This document shows, piece after piece, positions 25,403 through 34,964 of a stretch of DNA of 64,000 nucleotides. Within the stretch, counting starts at the first letter, position 1. Every line of letters starts with the position of its first letter. Source of the stretch: Bog-473 sp963828505 (lineage in GTDB: Bacteria > Actinomycetota > Acidimicrobiia > Acidimicrobiales > RAAP-2); contig CAWHFM010000019.1 in the NCBI GenBank assembly GCA_963828505.1, forward strand, positions 62,001-126,000. The letters run 5' to 3'. Under the pieces are notes generated by a model that was given only the letters and a program-made list of their open reading frames with translations, did not search any database and was not told the origin of the DNA. The translations under genes and the position numbers were made by a program.

Positions 25403-26301
25403 GTCCGGGGAAGCCGCCCCGCCGGCGCGCCGCGCCCGCCGGCGGCCGTCAACGCTCGGGCGCGCCGGGGCGCGGCTCGGGTGCGCGGACCGGTGATCCG
25501 GCCAACCCCGGCCGGCGCCCGCCTCCGGCCGCGCTCAGCGAACTCGGCGGCGACCAGGTGGAGGGCCGCCGCGCCGTGCTCGAGCTGCTCTCGGCCGGCC
25601 GGCGCACGGTGCGCCGGGTCGTCCTGGCCGAGGACCAGGACCCCTCGCCACAGCTCGATCGGATAGAGGAGCTCGCCGCCCGCATGCGGGTGCCGGTGGA
25701 GACCGTCCCGCGCGCCCGCCTCGACACCCAGGCCCGCACCGAGTCGCCCCAGGGTGTGCTGGCGCTGGCCCGGCCCGTCGAGCCGGTGCCCCTGGAGCAT
25801 CTGGCGCGGCAGAGCCGCGGCGGCGTGGAAGCGTTCCTTCTGGTGGCGGCGGGCATCACCGACCCGCGCAACCTGGGCGCGCTCCTGCGCAGCGCCGAGT
25901 GCGCTGGGGTGACCGGGGTGGTGCTCCCCCGACACCGTTCGGCCCGGTTGTCGCCGACGGTGGCCAAGACGGCCGCGGGCGCCATCGAGCACCTGCCCTT
26001 CGCCGCCGTGGGGGGAGTCCCGGCGGCCCTCGGCGTGCTGCGCGATCTCGGCGTCTGGTCCATCGGTCTGGCCGGGGAGGCCGACGACTCCCTCTACGAC
26101 CTGCCGCTCGGTGAAGGGCCCGTGGCTCTGGTGGTCGGCAGCGAGGAGAAGGGTCTCGCTCCGCTCGTACGCCGGCGGTGCGACGCGCTGGTCCGCATCC
26201 CCCAGCACGGCACCGTCCCGTCGCTCAACGTCGGAGTGGCTGGTGCCGTGGCGTGCTTCGAAGTGGCGCGCCAGCGTGCGGCGCGCGCTGGACGGGCCTG
26301 A
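25399..26301 (+). CDS. rlmB: 23S rRNA (guanosine-2'-O-)methyltransferase, RlmB/TrmH type
   Basis: SPOUT-class RNA ribose methyltransferase. 300 residues with a basic, disordered leader of about 45 residues (Pro/Arg/Gly-rich), the substrate-binding domain from GGDQVEGRRAVLELL, then the knot: AAGITDPRNLGALLRSAECAGVTGVVL, VVGSEEKGL, and IPQHGTVPSLNVGVAGAV. An SD GGAGGAG precedes the ATG. Subfamily cannot be separated from other TrmH-like rRNA methylases with certainty. Confidence 0.92.
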   Translation: MSPGKPPRRRAAPAGGRQRSGAPGRGSGARTGDPANPGRRPPPAALSELGGDQVEGRRAVLELLSAGRRTVRRVVLAEDQDPSPQLDRIEELAARMRVPVETVPRARLDTQARTESPQGVLALARPVEPVPLEHLARQSRGGVEAFLLVAAGITDPRNLGALLRSAECAGVTGVVLPRHRSARLSPTVAKTAAGAIEHLPFAAVGGVPAALGVLRDLGVWSIGLAGEADDSLYDLPLGEGPVALVVGSEEKGLAPLVRRRCDALVRIPQHGTVPSLNVGVAGAVACFEVARQRAARAGRA

Positions 26302-26364
26302 CGGAGTCGTCCCTGCCGTCTGCCTCGCCGCACCACTTTGGTGCCGACCCGATTGGGGTCCGCG

Positions 26365-26777
26365 CTAGGCGGCGGACACCTCCGAAGTGCAGAAAGCGCA
26401 TCGGCGCGCCGCCACGGGGATGTCGCTCAGGCACTCGGGGCATGGGCGCGTCTCGGGCTCGGGCTTCTCCGATGGCAGCGCGTTCAGCCGGCGTAGCAGC
26501 GAAGTGAGCGGGATCACCACCGCGAAGAAGACGACGGTGGCGATGATCAGGAACGAGATCAACGCGTTGAGGACGAGCCGTACTTGAACACCGAGTGGTT
26601 GACGGTGAAGGACAAGTCGGAGAACGAAGTCTGGCCGAAGATGGCGGCGATGAGCGGGGTGACCAGGTCGACCACCAGCGCGGTGATCACCGCCGTGAAC
26701 GCGGCACCCACGACGACGGCCACGGCCAGATCGACCACGTTGCCCCGCAGCACGAACTTCTTGAAGTCGCTCAGCAT
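26365..26777 (-). CDS. mscL: Large-conductance mechanosensitive channel MscL with zinc-ribbon tail (one-base frameshift)
   Basis: Membrane tension valve. Reads MLSDFKKFVLRGNVVDLAVAV (first transmembrane helix) through FTVNHSVFKYG, then a base is missing between 26576 and 26577; the family sequence LVLNALISFLIIATVVFFAVV (second helix) continues in the next frame to 26365. The tail PCPECLSDIPVAARRCAFC is a C-x2-C..C-x2-C zinc ribbon found in many actinobacterial MscL proteins. As with clpC, one deleted C in a conserved gene suggests sequence error rather than decay. Confidence 0.88.
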
Positions 26778-26943
26778 GCCTTCTCGTCACCTTTCTCTTC
26801 GGGCTGGCCTCGTGGCTCGCTGCTCGAGCCCTGTCACCATGTCCGCCGCCCGGGGTGTGCGGTCCCTGCCAACCAGGGCCCGTGATCCTCGACCGCGAGC
26901 CCTTGACCTCGGACCCGACGCACCGCCGGCCCGACGCACCCTG

Positions 26944-27016
26944 AGCCCGAGGCAGGAATCGAACCCGCGACATCTTCATTACAAGTGAAGTGCTCTACCG
27001 ACTGAGCTACTCGGGC
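26944..27016 (-). tRNA. tRNA-Thr (anticodon TGT)
   Basis: On the minus strand: acceptor GCCCGAG pairs with CTCGGGC, D-arm GCTC..GAGC, anticodon arm CTTCA-CTTGTAA-TGAAG with TGT, T-arm GCGGG-TTCGATT-CCTGC, discriminator T. No CCA is encoded. The recombinase gene lies 279 bp beyond its 5' end. Confidence 0.95.
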
Positions 27017-27159
27017 GACACACCCATTCTAGGTCGTCCGGCGTGGCCCCACGAGCCCAGCGTACTTCTCTCGAAATCCCTGGTAAAAGGGACAATCCGC
27101 GATCCGGCCATCGGCCTCACGGGTTCCGATGGGAGCGGCCCACCGACCGAGGACAGGGA

Positions 27160-27214
27160 CCGAAAGAGGGTCGAATGGCGCTCTTTCGGACTTCAATTCA
27201 ACCCAGATTCAACC
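27160..27214. promoter_or_regulatory. Inverted and direct repeats upstream of the recombinase gene
   Basis: CCGAAAGAG (27160-27168) and CTCTTTCGG (27181-27189) form a 9-bp perfect inverted repeat 12 bp apart. ATTCAACC occurs twice (27196 and 27207). Such short repeats next to an integrase gene could be recombinase or excisionase arm sites, or an operator or terminator. Confidence 0.35.
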
Positions 27215-27295
27215 TGACGCCGGTACGCTGGTGGTCCGGAGCCGGACGGCCAGGCACGGCGCACCCCCACGGTGAGCCAGTTGGAGGTGATCGCA

Positions 27296-28798
27296 ATGGC
27301 CCGCAATTATCCGGACCCGTGGGTTCCGAGGACGTTCCAGGCATGGGTCGTCAAGCAGACCAGGGTCCAGCGGGTGACTGACCGGGCCAGCGGTGAGATC
27401 CGGCGGCGGAATGTCGACTGCTGGGACGTCAAGGGCAAGTCTGACGGCGTCCAGTGGTTCAAGCGCTTCCACAAGGCGGGATTGGCCGAGACCTGGCGCG
27501 AGCGGGCCGAGCGGGAATTCGCCCGAGGGCTGCCGTTCGATCTCAAGACGAAGCAATTTGTCGAACCACAGGCTCCAACTGGGCCTCTGGCCCCCTCGGT
27601 GTTCGCTCTGACGGAGCTCTATTTCCACCAACACCCTGAATGGGAGCCGGCGACCAAGGAGGCCGCGGCACGGTCGTACAACCGGGCCCGGCGTTGGCTC
27701 CTGGTGCCTGGCGCTGAGCTGGCCGGCGACGATCTGGTCGCAGTCGAGGACTACCTGAGCCGGGCCAGCTTCCTGCCGGCCCACCTGGAAGGGCGGATCA
27801 CCGATCGGCAGCGAACCGGGCAGTCGTGGCTGGAAGCCCATTCGGCCCCCGCCGACTCGCTCACCTCGAAGCAGATCGAGGCATTCGTCTCCCGGATCGA
27901 GGTGAGCGAACGCAAACCGGGAACGCGGCTGTCGGCGGCGACCCTGACCCGGTACCTCCAACCGCTCAGGGCGGCCTGGAACTGGGCGATCGCCCGGGAT
28001 GACATCCCGATCGAGCGAAGCCCGTGGGTGGTGGTCAGGGCGCGGCGCAAGGTGAAGGGCAAGGCCACCCTGGCCGCCGGAAGGGCCGGTCTGGCCGTAG
28101 ATGCCGACATGGTGCTCAGCGTGTCCCAGTCACTGGCGCTGGCCCAAGCTTGCGTCACCGAGGGGGCGTGGGGCGGGGTGGTCGAGTGTTTCGTGCTGGT
28201 CATGGCTCTGTGCGGGCTGCGGCCGGGGGAGGCGGCCGGGCTCGTGAGCGAGGACCTGGAACTGCCTCCGGCCGATGAGCCCGGATGGCTGGTCGTCCGG
28301 CGTACCCATCGTCCGACCCGGGATCGGTGGCTCGACCTCGACGAGGACCCCGAATGGGGTCCGCTGAAGGACCGAGATCTCACCGAGAGTCGCCGGGTCC
28401 CGGTGCCGTCGCTCTTGGTTGCCAAGCTCCGTCAACACCAAGAGCTCTACGGCGAAGGACCCGGCGGGCTCGTGTTTCACCGCAACGGCAAAGCCTTCGT
28501 CAACTCCAGGTTCGCCGTCAGCGTGTGGGAGCCGGCGTGCGCCAAGTTGTTCCCGCGCCGGCCGGACCTCGCGCCCGACGACCCCCGCCAATCCAAACTC
28601 TCGCGACTCCGGCGCCACGACCTGCGCCATGCCGCCTGCTCCTGGTGGCTACGAGAGGGAGTCGATGCGGTCGTCTGCCAGCGGTGGTCGGGCCACCGGA
28701 CATTGTCCGTGTTTCTCGACATCTACCAGGGCGTGGCTCCCGGGCGAGAAGACCGGGGTGTCCGACGGCTCGAGCAGAGCCTCCGTGGCGCGGCGTAA
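27296..28798 (+). CDS. Tyrosine recombinase/integrase
   Basis: 500-residue site-specific recombinase. The N-terminal half is a SAM-like/core-binding region; the catalytic domain shows the first Arg in CGLRPGEAAGL, HDLRHAACSWWL (H-x-x-R), WSGHRTLSVFLDIYQG with the His and the nucleophile Tyr. The ATG at 27296 is chosen for the GGAGG at 27283. A second broken copy of the last 90 residues is at 33118. It converges with the relaxase gene, 10 bp between stops. It lies beyond the 5' end of tRNA-Thr, not at its 3' end, so use of that tRNA as attachment site is not obvious. Confidence 0.93.
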   Translation: MARNYPDPWVPRTFQAWVVKQTRVQRVTDRASGEIRRRNVDCWDVKGKSDGVQWFKRFHKAGLAETWRERAEREFARGLPFDLKTKQFVEPQAPTGPLAPSVFALTELYFHQHPEWEPATKEAAARSYNRARRWLLVPGAELAGDDLVAVEDYLSRASFLPAHLEGRITDRQRTGQSWLEAHSAPADSLTSKQIEAFVSRIEVSERKPGTRLSAATLTRYLQPLRAAWNWAIARDDIPIERSPWVVVRARRKVKGKATLAAGRAGLAVDADMVLSVSQSLALAQACVTEGAWGGVVECFVLVMALCGLRPGEAAGLVSEDLELPPADEPGWLVVRRTHRPTRDRWLDLDEDPEWGPLKDRDLTESRRVPVPSLLVAKLRQHQELYGEGPGGLVFHRNGKAFVNSRFAVSVWEPACAKLFPRRPDLAPDDPRQSKLSRLRRHDLRHAACSWWLREGVDAVVCQRWSGHRTLSVFLDIYQGVAPGREDRGVRRLEQSLRGAA

Positions 28799-28808
28799 GA
28801 GACCCGCC

Positions 28809-31800
28809 TCATAGCTCGACTCCGTGCGCGACGTCGATGCGTTGCTCCCAGTCGGCGCGTGCTTGTTCGACATGAGCCTCGTGGCTGATGGCCAGCGCAC
28901 GCGTCGCGGCACCGTGAGCCAGGCGACGCTCGCTGTTCTGTTCGCCGCTGACTACGCCGCTCGGGCTGCCGATGGTTCGCTCGCCTGTGATGCGCCAGCG
29001 GTCCCGATAGGCCGCGACCGTCGAGACTTCACGGAGCCAGCGGGCCCTGCGGGCGGGATCATCTGGGACAGCCCCGAGAGCCGTCGCCCAGGCTTGTCCG
29101 CTCTCGATTCCTTGGACTGCCACTACGCGCGCTCGCTCTTCCATCGCATGGTCCCGCTCGGCCAATGCCTGGGCCATCTCGGGGTCGCTGACCCCTTGGA
29201 CTCTCGGGATCAGCCCGGCGATGAGATTGCCGGCGGTCCGCCGCCGGAGGCCACTAGCCGCCTGGGTCCAGCGGTCCACCCGGCCGTGCAGCACTGCCGC
29301 TACATCAGCGGCGTCGGCCAGAGACCGGCCGGCCACCAGGCGAGGGAACGTCGCCTCAACGTCGAGGTCGCGGGCTTCGGCGTCACGGAACGAAGCCAGT
29401 AGCGGTCCGTGTGCCTCGCTGGTCCGGACGGCTTCGAGTTGGGCTGCGGTGAGCCCGGAGCGGGCGAGCAGGGCCTCCCAGCGGTCTGCCTGGGCCAGTG
29501 TGGCCAGCGTCAGGTACTCCGCCGAGAGGCGCTCCATGCCTTCTGCCTCGTCGTGGCGGAGCCGGATCACTTCGTGGGCCGCCACGTCGGCGCCCTCGTT
29601 TCGCAGGACCCCGGCCAGCACCTGGCGAGCCGTCACCGGCTCGGCCGTGCCCTGATGCGAGGTCTGCGGGTCGGGGTCGTAGTGGGTGTCCACGTAGAGC
29701 CTGTTGGCTTCGCGGCCTCTGGTGGCCGAGACGTAGAGGACCTCGCGGGTGGTGGTCGGAGAGACCATGGCGTGCGCGGTGTCGACGCTGCGGCCCTGGG
29801 CCCGATGCGCCGTCGAGGCGTAGGCCAGCTCGACGTGCTCGGCCACGTAGTCGGCCGGGAGCACCACTCTCCCGGTGCCGTGCACCCGCCGGAGGGTCAT
29901 GGAACCGTCGTCATGGGTGGAAGTGACGGTCCACTGATCGCCGTTGCGGACCCAGCCTCGGCCGGTGCCGAGACGCCGGTCGTTTTGACGGGTGACCACC
30001 CGGTCGCCCACACCGGCCGTCCCACCGCCGGCCACACCCAGCCCGCGCTCTTCCACTTCTCCGGCGGCGATCCGATCGGCCCGGGCCCGGCGGTTGAGCT
30101 CACTGACGCTGCCGAGGTCTCCGGCGATCATCTGGCTCGTCCGCCCGGCCGCGGTGTCCTCCTTCCACCCCAGATAGAGGGCGTCGAGCATCTCGTCCCG
30201 GCTCCCTTCGCTGATCCGTTCGTGTACTGCGTAGGTGTCGATGGCGTCGGGAGAACCCTGTCGCAGCTCGACACTGGCCTTCTTCTCCCAGGGGTGGGTG
30301 AACCGGCGTACCTCGCTCAGGGCCGGGGCCAGGCCCTCGCGGTCGCGCACCAGGGCGGCGAACATGCCGCCCGCTTCGACCGCGCTGATTTGAAGATCAT
30401 CGCCGACGAGGACCACCTTGGCCCCGGCCGCACCTGCCGCCTTCACCAGCTCGTCGAGGACGAACGTGCCGGCCAGGCTGGCCTCGTCGAGGATCACCAA
30501 CTGGTTCGACCGGAGCCGCCAACGGGCCAGCTGTGCCTCGGTCCGGGCGACCGTGGCCCGGGCGGCCGATCGTTGCCCGGGGGAGAGGTGAGGGGAGGCC
30601 AACTCGGCCCGGCTCGCCTCCAATCTGTGCAGGCGCTCGGCTTCTTGGCGGTGCTCGTAGAGCCACTTGGCCGTGTTCTCGGTGTCGATGCCGAGCTCGG
30701 CCGCCAGCACTTCGGCGGCGGCGGCCGACGGGGCCAGGCCGAGCACCGAGCCCGGTCCGTGTTCGGCTTCCCACACCGCTCGCAACACGGCCATCGTGGT
30801 GGACTTGCCCGTCCCGGCCGGGCCGACCAGCACGTCGAGGCGCCGCCCAGAAGTGGCGATCTGCTCCACGGCCAGCGCCTGGTCGATGCTGACCGGGACG
30901 TCCCGGCCGGGCAGATTGACCGCGGCGACCGCGGCGACCGCGGCCACCGTGCCGGTCGTGACCGACGGGCCAGCGATTTGGCGCCCGGCGTCGAGCAGGC
31001 GGGCCTCGGCCTCCAAAAGCGTCGCGGTGGTGTAGACCTCGTGCCCCTTGGCGCGGAACCGGCTGGTCCCGTCGGCCCGGCGGAGCCGCTCGGGCGTGTG
31101 GTGCAGCTCGGGCGCGGAGACCAAGAGCGACTGGGCCAGAGCAAGATCAGCCGTGTGCTCGGCGACGGCGATCCGCTCGTCGGGCGAGGCGAAACGGATC
31201 CCATGCAGTTGGCGGTGCACCTCGGCCAAGACGTTGGCTCGGCTGAACGTGGCCCGACGTTCAGCCACCGTCCGCACCACCACACCGGCGGCGTCGGACA
31301 AGATCTCGTCGGCCAGGTCGCCGGCGTGGAGAAGTGGAAGGTCGTTGCGATCCGCCAGTCCCGCCACCCACGAGATCTGGTCGTCGCCGATGTAGCCCTC
31401 GGCCCGTCGACGCCAGCCCGCGGTCAGCTCGGCCAGGCTGTGGTGTTCCTTGGCGGGCCGGGTCTCCAAGGTCGCCCGGCGTCGCAGCTCGAGCACTTCG
31501 ACACTGGTCGGCTGGCGGCCATGAGCGGCGACGAACTCGCCGATCAAGATTGTCTTGCGCTCATCGATGGCGGCCGAGCGCTGACAGAACTCGGCCATGA
31601 GAGCCTCGCTCACCCCGGTCACCTCGAAACGGGGCTGCTCGGAGTGCCGGCGTGCCCGACCGTCCCAGCCCCACCCCAATGAGTTGGTCAACAGGTCGCT
31701 GAGCACGCCCTGGTGCAGCTCGGAGAGCGCGACGACGGACTTGAACAAGCCCCTCGAATCGAGCGTCCGCCACGCGCCGTCGGAGACCGAGCGGGCCCGG

Positions 31801-32492
31801 TTGGCCACCACCACGTGGTCGTGGAGCTGAGGATCCCCGGCCCTCGAATCCCAGTGGGTGAAGGCCGCGGCCACGACTCCTTCGACGTCTTCTTGGACCA
31901 CGCCGTTGGTGCCCGAACGCGAGTGGAACACCTCGCGCTCGGCGTAGGTGAGCACCACCTCGATCGCTTGACGGTGGCAGGCGTAAATCTGTGTCTTGGT
32001 CTCCTGGTCGGCCAATGCCCAGGCTGTCGACACCGACTTCGACGGTGAGAAGGTCAGGTCAAACCCGGCCACGGGCGTGCGGAAGGTTCCTCCCTTCGCC
32101 CGTTCCTCGGCCTCGATCCGGGCCGTTTGCTCGGCGCGCTCGGCACTGGTGTCGGTCGCCGGAATGGCGGCAATCCGGTCCGCTACCCGCTTTGCCAGGG
32201 AGAGGTGCGTGCGGTTGGGCTGGCGGCTGAGCGCTTCGCCGGTGATCGGGTCGGCGCACATCCCGAGCAGGTTGAACAGGTGCTGCTCGGTCACCGCCGA
32301 ACCGGGCTCGACGCCGCGGCCGTCGTCGAGGCCGCCCAGGCCGGCGCCCAAGAAGACGCCCGGCGGTGTCCCCGACGTTGCGTAGTAGCGGGTCAGGTTG
32401 GAGGTGTGACCCGGGGCGCCGTCACCGACCGCGACCGACTCCATCAGGTAGCGATAGCCCGACCCGAGCGTCATCCGGCGTATCGAGATCAC
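28809..32492 (-). CDS. MobF/TrwC-type conjugative relaxase-helicase
   Basis: 1227-residue DNA-nicking relaxase with helicase domain. The N-terminus follows TrwC: candidate catalytic Tyr at residues 13 and 15 and 36-37 (TRYY), FDLTFSPSKSVSTAWAL, and the metal-binding His cluster in PQLHDHVVVAN. The helicase half has VLVGPAGTGKSTTM (Walker A), LVILDEASLAG (Walker B), LVGDDLQISAVEAGGMF and a late YASTAHRAQGRSVD motif. GTG start with GGGGAG upstream. No coupling protein or type IV secretion genes are visible, so the element would be mobilised by another system. A small inverted repeat (CGGGAC/GTCCCG, 32509-32527) just upstream is a possible part of an oriT. Confidence 0.92.
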   Translation of the reverse strand: MISIRRMTLGSGYRYLMESVAVGDGAPGHTSNLTRYYATSGTPPGVFLGAGLGGLDDGRGVEPGSAVTEQHLFNLLGMCADPITGEALSRQPNRTHLSLAKRVADRIAAIPATDTSAERAEQTARIEAEERAKGGTFRTPVAGFDLTFSPSKSVSTAWALADQETKTQIYACHRQAIEVVLTYAEREVFHSRSGTNGVVQEDVEGVVAAAFTHWDSRAGDPQLHDHVVVANRARSVSDGAWRTLDSRGLFKSVVALSELHQGVLSDLLTNSLGWGWDGRARRHSEQPRFEVTGVSEALMAEFCQRSAAIDERKTILIGEFVAAHGRQPTSVEVLELRRRATLETRPAKEHHSLAELTAGWRRRAEGYIGDDQISWVAGLADRNDLPLLHAGDLADEILSDAAGVVVRTVAERRATFSRANVLAEVHRQLHGIRFASPDERIAVAEHTADLALAQSLLVSAPELHHTPERLRRADGTSRFRAKGHEVYTTATLLEAEARLLDAGRQIAGPSVTTGTVAAVAAVAAVNLPGRDVPVSIDQALAVEQIATSGRRLDVLVGPAGTGKSTTMAVLRAVWEAEHGPGSVLGLAPSAAAAEVLAAELGIDTENTAKWLYEHRQEAERLHRLEASRAELASPHLSPGQRSAARATVARTEAQLARWRLRSNQLVILDEASLAGTFVLDELVKAAGAAGAKVVLVGDDLQISAVEAGGMFAALVRDREGLAPALSEVRRFTHPWEKKASVELRQGSPDAIDTYAVHERISEGSRDEMLDALYLGWKEDTAAGRTSQMIAGDLGSVSELNRRARADRIAAGEVEERGLGVAGGGTAGVGDRVVTRQNDRRLGTGRGWVRNGDQWTVTSTHDDGSMTLRRVHGTGRVVLPADYVAEHVELAYASTAHRAQGRSVDTAHAMVSPTTTREVLYVSATRGREANRLYVDTHYDPDPQTSHQGTAEPVTARQVLAGVLRNEGADVAAHEVIRLRHDEAEGMERLSAEYLTLATLAQADRWEALLARSGLTAAQLEAVRTSEAHGPLLASFRDAEARDLDVEATFPRLVAGRSLADAADVAAVLHGRVDRWTQAASGLRRRTAGNLIAGLIPRVQGVSDPEMAQALAERDHAMEERARVVAVQGIESGQAWATALGAVPDDPARRARWLREVSTVAAYRDRWRITGERTIGSPSGVVSGEQNSERRLAHGAATRALAISHEAHVEQARADWEQRIDVAHGVEL

Positions 32493-32757
32493 CGCCTGCT
32501 CCCCTCGCCGGGACGGCCCTCGTCCCGCACCTATCAGAAGGGCGGACGACCACCACCGGCCCCTCGGGCAAGCCCGGTACTGCCTCGAATGCCATACGTG
32601 TCAAGCAAACTGATGTGGCTGATGGACGGCCGAGAAGGTCGCTGTGTGGTTCTGGAGGCACGTGCGGAACGTGAGTAAGCAGTGCGCGGTAAGTGGGGTG
32701 AGATGCGTTCGGCGTATTGGCAGCGTTGGCGCTGTGGACGGAGTCGGATGGTGGGGG

Positions 32758-33095
32758 ATTGGGAGCGACGTCTGCGGGCCTTCCCGACAAGGTGACGCCG
32801 ACAGGGCCCGTCACGACGGCACTGTCGGCGAAGCCGAACCAGGTGATGACCACTGCTGTGGCGCTCGCTCGGGGGACGCTGGACGGGGCGATGGCGTTCA
32901 ACGTCGGGGTGGCGGTCACTCTCAGGCAGCGGGCGCACGTCGATGAGCCGTGGGAGGGGTTTGGTGACCGTGACCAAGTAGGACCCGGGGCTGGCCCCCG
33001 CCGGCACCGTGACGGTAGCGGTCATGGTGCCCGCTGCGCCCACCGAGACGCTCGACGCGTTGACGCCGGCCGAAAGGCCTGTGACCGCGAGGTGT
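32758..33095 (-). pseudogene. Fragment of a secreted Ig/IPT-like repeat protein
   Basis: Two frames carry readable Ig-like sequence on the minus strand: VSVGAAGTMTATVTVPAGAS with SYLVTVTKP (about 32950-33090), then after a frame change near 32935 TLNAIAPSS and GPVGVTLSGRPADV. No start or end is evident. A piece of a surface protein brought in and broken; no intact parent is in the window. Confidence 0.4.
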
Positions 33096-33117
33096 CGCCG
33101 ACCCCGAAGCCGCTTAC

Positions 33118-33396
33118 AGCGTCTGGGAGCCGGCTCGGTCCAAGATGTTCCCCCGCCGTGTCGACCTGAAGCCGAACGATCCCCGCCAACCCAAGCTGTC
33201 ACAACTGCGCCGGCACGACCTCCGACACGCCGCCTGTTCATGGTGGCTCCGGGAAGGAGTCGATGCCGTCGTCTGCCAGCGCTGGTCCGGGCACCGGACC
33301 CTTTCGGTGTTCCTCGACATCTACCAGGGCGTGGCGCCCGGCCGAGAGGACGAGGGTGTCCAGCGGCTGGTCCGGAGCCTGGCCAGATCGGCATAG
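33118..33396 (+). pseudogene. C-terminal remnant of a second tyrosine recombinase
   Basis: Starts abruptly at SVWEPARSKMFPRR and continues to the stop with RRHDLRHAACSWWLREGVD and WSGHRTLSVFLDIYQGVAPG. The last 90 or so residues are closely similar to the intact recombinase at 27296, with diverged linkers (KPNDPRQPKLSQL versus APDDPRQSKLSRL). No start codon context. Either a duplication left by element excision or a related element's relic; the relaxase gene lies between the two copies. Confidence 0.85.
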
Positions 33397-33458
33397 GTGT
33401 CACTGGACACGGGTCCGACGTGTCCGAGTCGGCGCCCGAGGACTCGGGACGCTCGTGC

Positions 33459-33820
33459 CTACTGCTCCAGCTCGCCCAACCATGCGTCGTACCAGTCGCG
33501 TCGCACCGGGATGTCTCCGTTGTGCAGGCGGATCGACCGCGGGAACTACGGTGCTCCCCGGGCCGACCACTTGTAGGACGTCGAACTGGACACGCCGAGG
33601 TCAGCGGCGATCTCTCGGATGCTGAGCCAGCGCGCCTCCGTGCCTCCGTGGTGATCCCGCGTCTGTCGATCGCCGTCGACGCGATCTCGCGTGCCTGGGT
33701 CATGGTTTCCCCCATTGTGACGCGCTCGCGGATCTCGTGAGGATCACCAACGATTGTGCGGTTGGGCCAATTGGGCGGGAGCGCCATGGATCCGATGGCT
33801 GGAAAATGTGATTCGGTCAC
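33459..33820 (-). pseudogene. Excisionase-like helix-turn-helix gene, broken twice
   Basis: From a GTG at 33820 with GGAGG upstream, the frame runs to IDRRGITTEA. There gcctccgt is duplicated in tandem (33634-33641 and 33642-33649), shifting the frame. Removing one copy joins the frame to RWLSIREIAADLGVSSST followed by a YKWSARGAP segment, a typical Xis/AlpA helix-turn-helix. An in-frame TAG follows, then FPRSIRLHNGDIPVRRDWYD and AWLGELEQ. Such proteins direct recombinases to excise elements; this one sits beside the recombinase remnant. As read it cannot make a full product. Confidence 0.7.
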
Positions 33821-34148
33821 TGACGCGTGACCTCCCCTGGCTCGTTGTCGAACGTCTACCCGTTGGCCGACACACGATCACGGACCGTCCTTGCGCCCGT
33901 ATCCGCGGTGGTTCACCACCGGGAGAGCGCTTGACCCCGTGGCCAGCCGCTGAGCGGCCCGGTCTTTGCCGTGGGCCCGGAGCCCCGCAGACAGCTTTGC
34001 CTACGCCCCGTACTTCGGGGCTAGTGGTCCAACGTTGTCATGGATGCCATTCGGGGACACCCTCGGCCTTCGTTATGTCCGCCAGAGTTCCGTTGCGCCA
34101 CTGTCCCCCAATTCGGGTTCGGGGGCGGTGTACGGATGACTCGGCTGA
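33821..34148. other. No recognisable gene
   Basis: Between the excisionase-like and kinase-like remnants. Only short frames without family features; nothing regulatory recognised. Confidence 0.5.
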
Positions 34149-34860
34149 CTATTCGTGCCACCGTTCAGTCGCATCGAGTCGTCGCTTCCATTCAGCGACC
34201 CCAGCGGGTAACTCGGATGCCTCGCAGTAATCGAGGTAATGGCGGCACTGCCGAACCATACCGAACCATGGAAGCCTGACGGTCCGACCAGTTGCAAGAG
34301 AGACCAGATGCTGCAAAGAGTTCGGGTAGGTCGTCCTGAGCATCCGGGTGGTGCATTCGGATGATCCACTCCGACCATGCGAGGTCCTCTATCGGAGAAC
34401 CAAAGTGTGCCATCTCCCAGTCGAGAACTCCCGCAACGTGCGTAACGTCAGAGCTGAACAACGTGTTCTGTGGTCCGAAGTCTCCGTGGACGATCACGTC
34501 GCCCCTACCTTTGAGACCAGGAACGATGGAGGGATCAAGCGCCTGAAGCTTGGCCAACTGGGTGCCGGTCATCCGGAGGACAATCGCTCCGAGGCCTTGG
34601 TCGATGAGTTCTTGGCCGTGACGACCTACGACCGCGCTGAGGAGGAGCATCGGAGCGGAACGATCAAACTGGACGACTTCGGGCAGGGGGTAGTGCCCGT
34701 ATAGTCGGGTCAGACTCGTGAACTCGCGTTCAGCCCGAACGAACGCATCGGCGCCCTCGTATCGCTTCTCTATACGATTCCCGACACGGCGGGTCCGGTT
34801 CGTGTATCCGTGAGCCAGACGCTCCACCGCAGAGATTGTCGCTGAGGGTGGGCTTGCCAC
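34149..34860 (-). pseudogene. Aminoglycoside-phosphotransferase-like kinase, frameshifted by a 10-bp tandem duplication
   Basis: A kinase of the APH/choline-kinase fold. Catalytic sequence is complete: VIVHGDFGPQNTLF (Brenner HGDxxxxN-type loop) and GVLDWEMAHFGSPIEDLAW (metal Asp). The N-terminal lobe is short. After RQASMVR the frame breaks because a 10-bp unit is repeated (34251-34260 and 34261-34270, one mismatch); deleting one copy restores RQCRHYLDYCEASELPAG and WKRRLDATERWHE to a stop at 34149. As read, an altered tail ends at 34192, so partial function is possible. Substrate unknown. Confidence 0.8.
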
Positions 34861-34964
34861 GCAACCGGCGTACGGGGCTAGTACCAGTGCACGCGACCGA
34901 CCTGAGGGTCCCGTTCACTCAGGCGGCCGTGTTCATCGGCCTTGGGGTCAGACTCCTCGATTCG

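Noticed and set aside
26944..27016. tRNA-Thr as the attachment site of the mobilizable element
   Set aside because: The tRNA's 3' end faces mscL, away from the recombinase, and no second copy of its 3' end was found on the far side.
32717..33169. Plus-strand 150-codon protein
   Set aside because: No family features; the minus strand shows Ig-like fragments instead.
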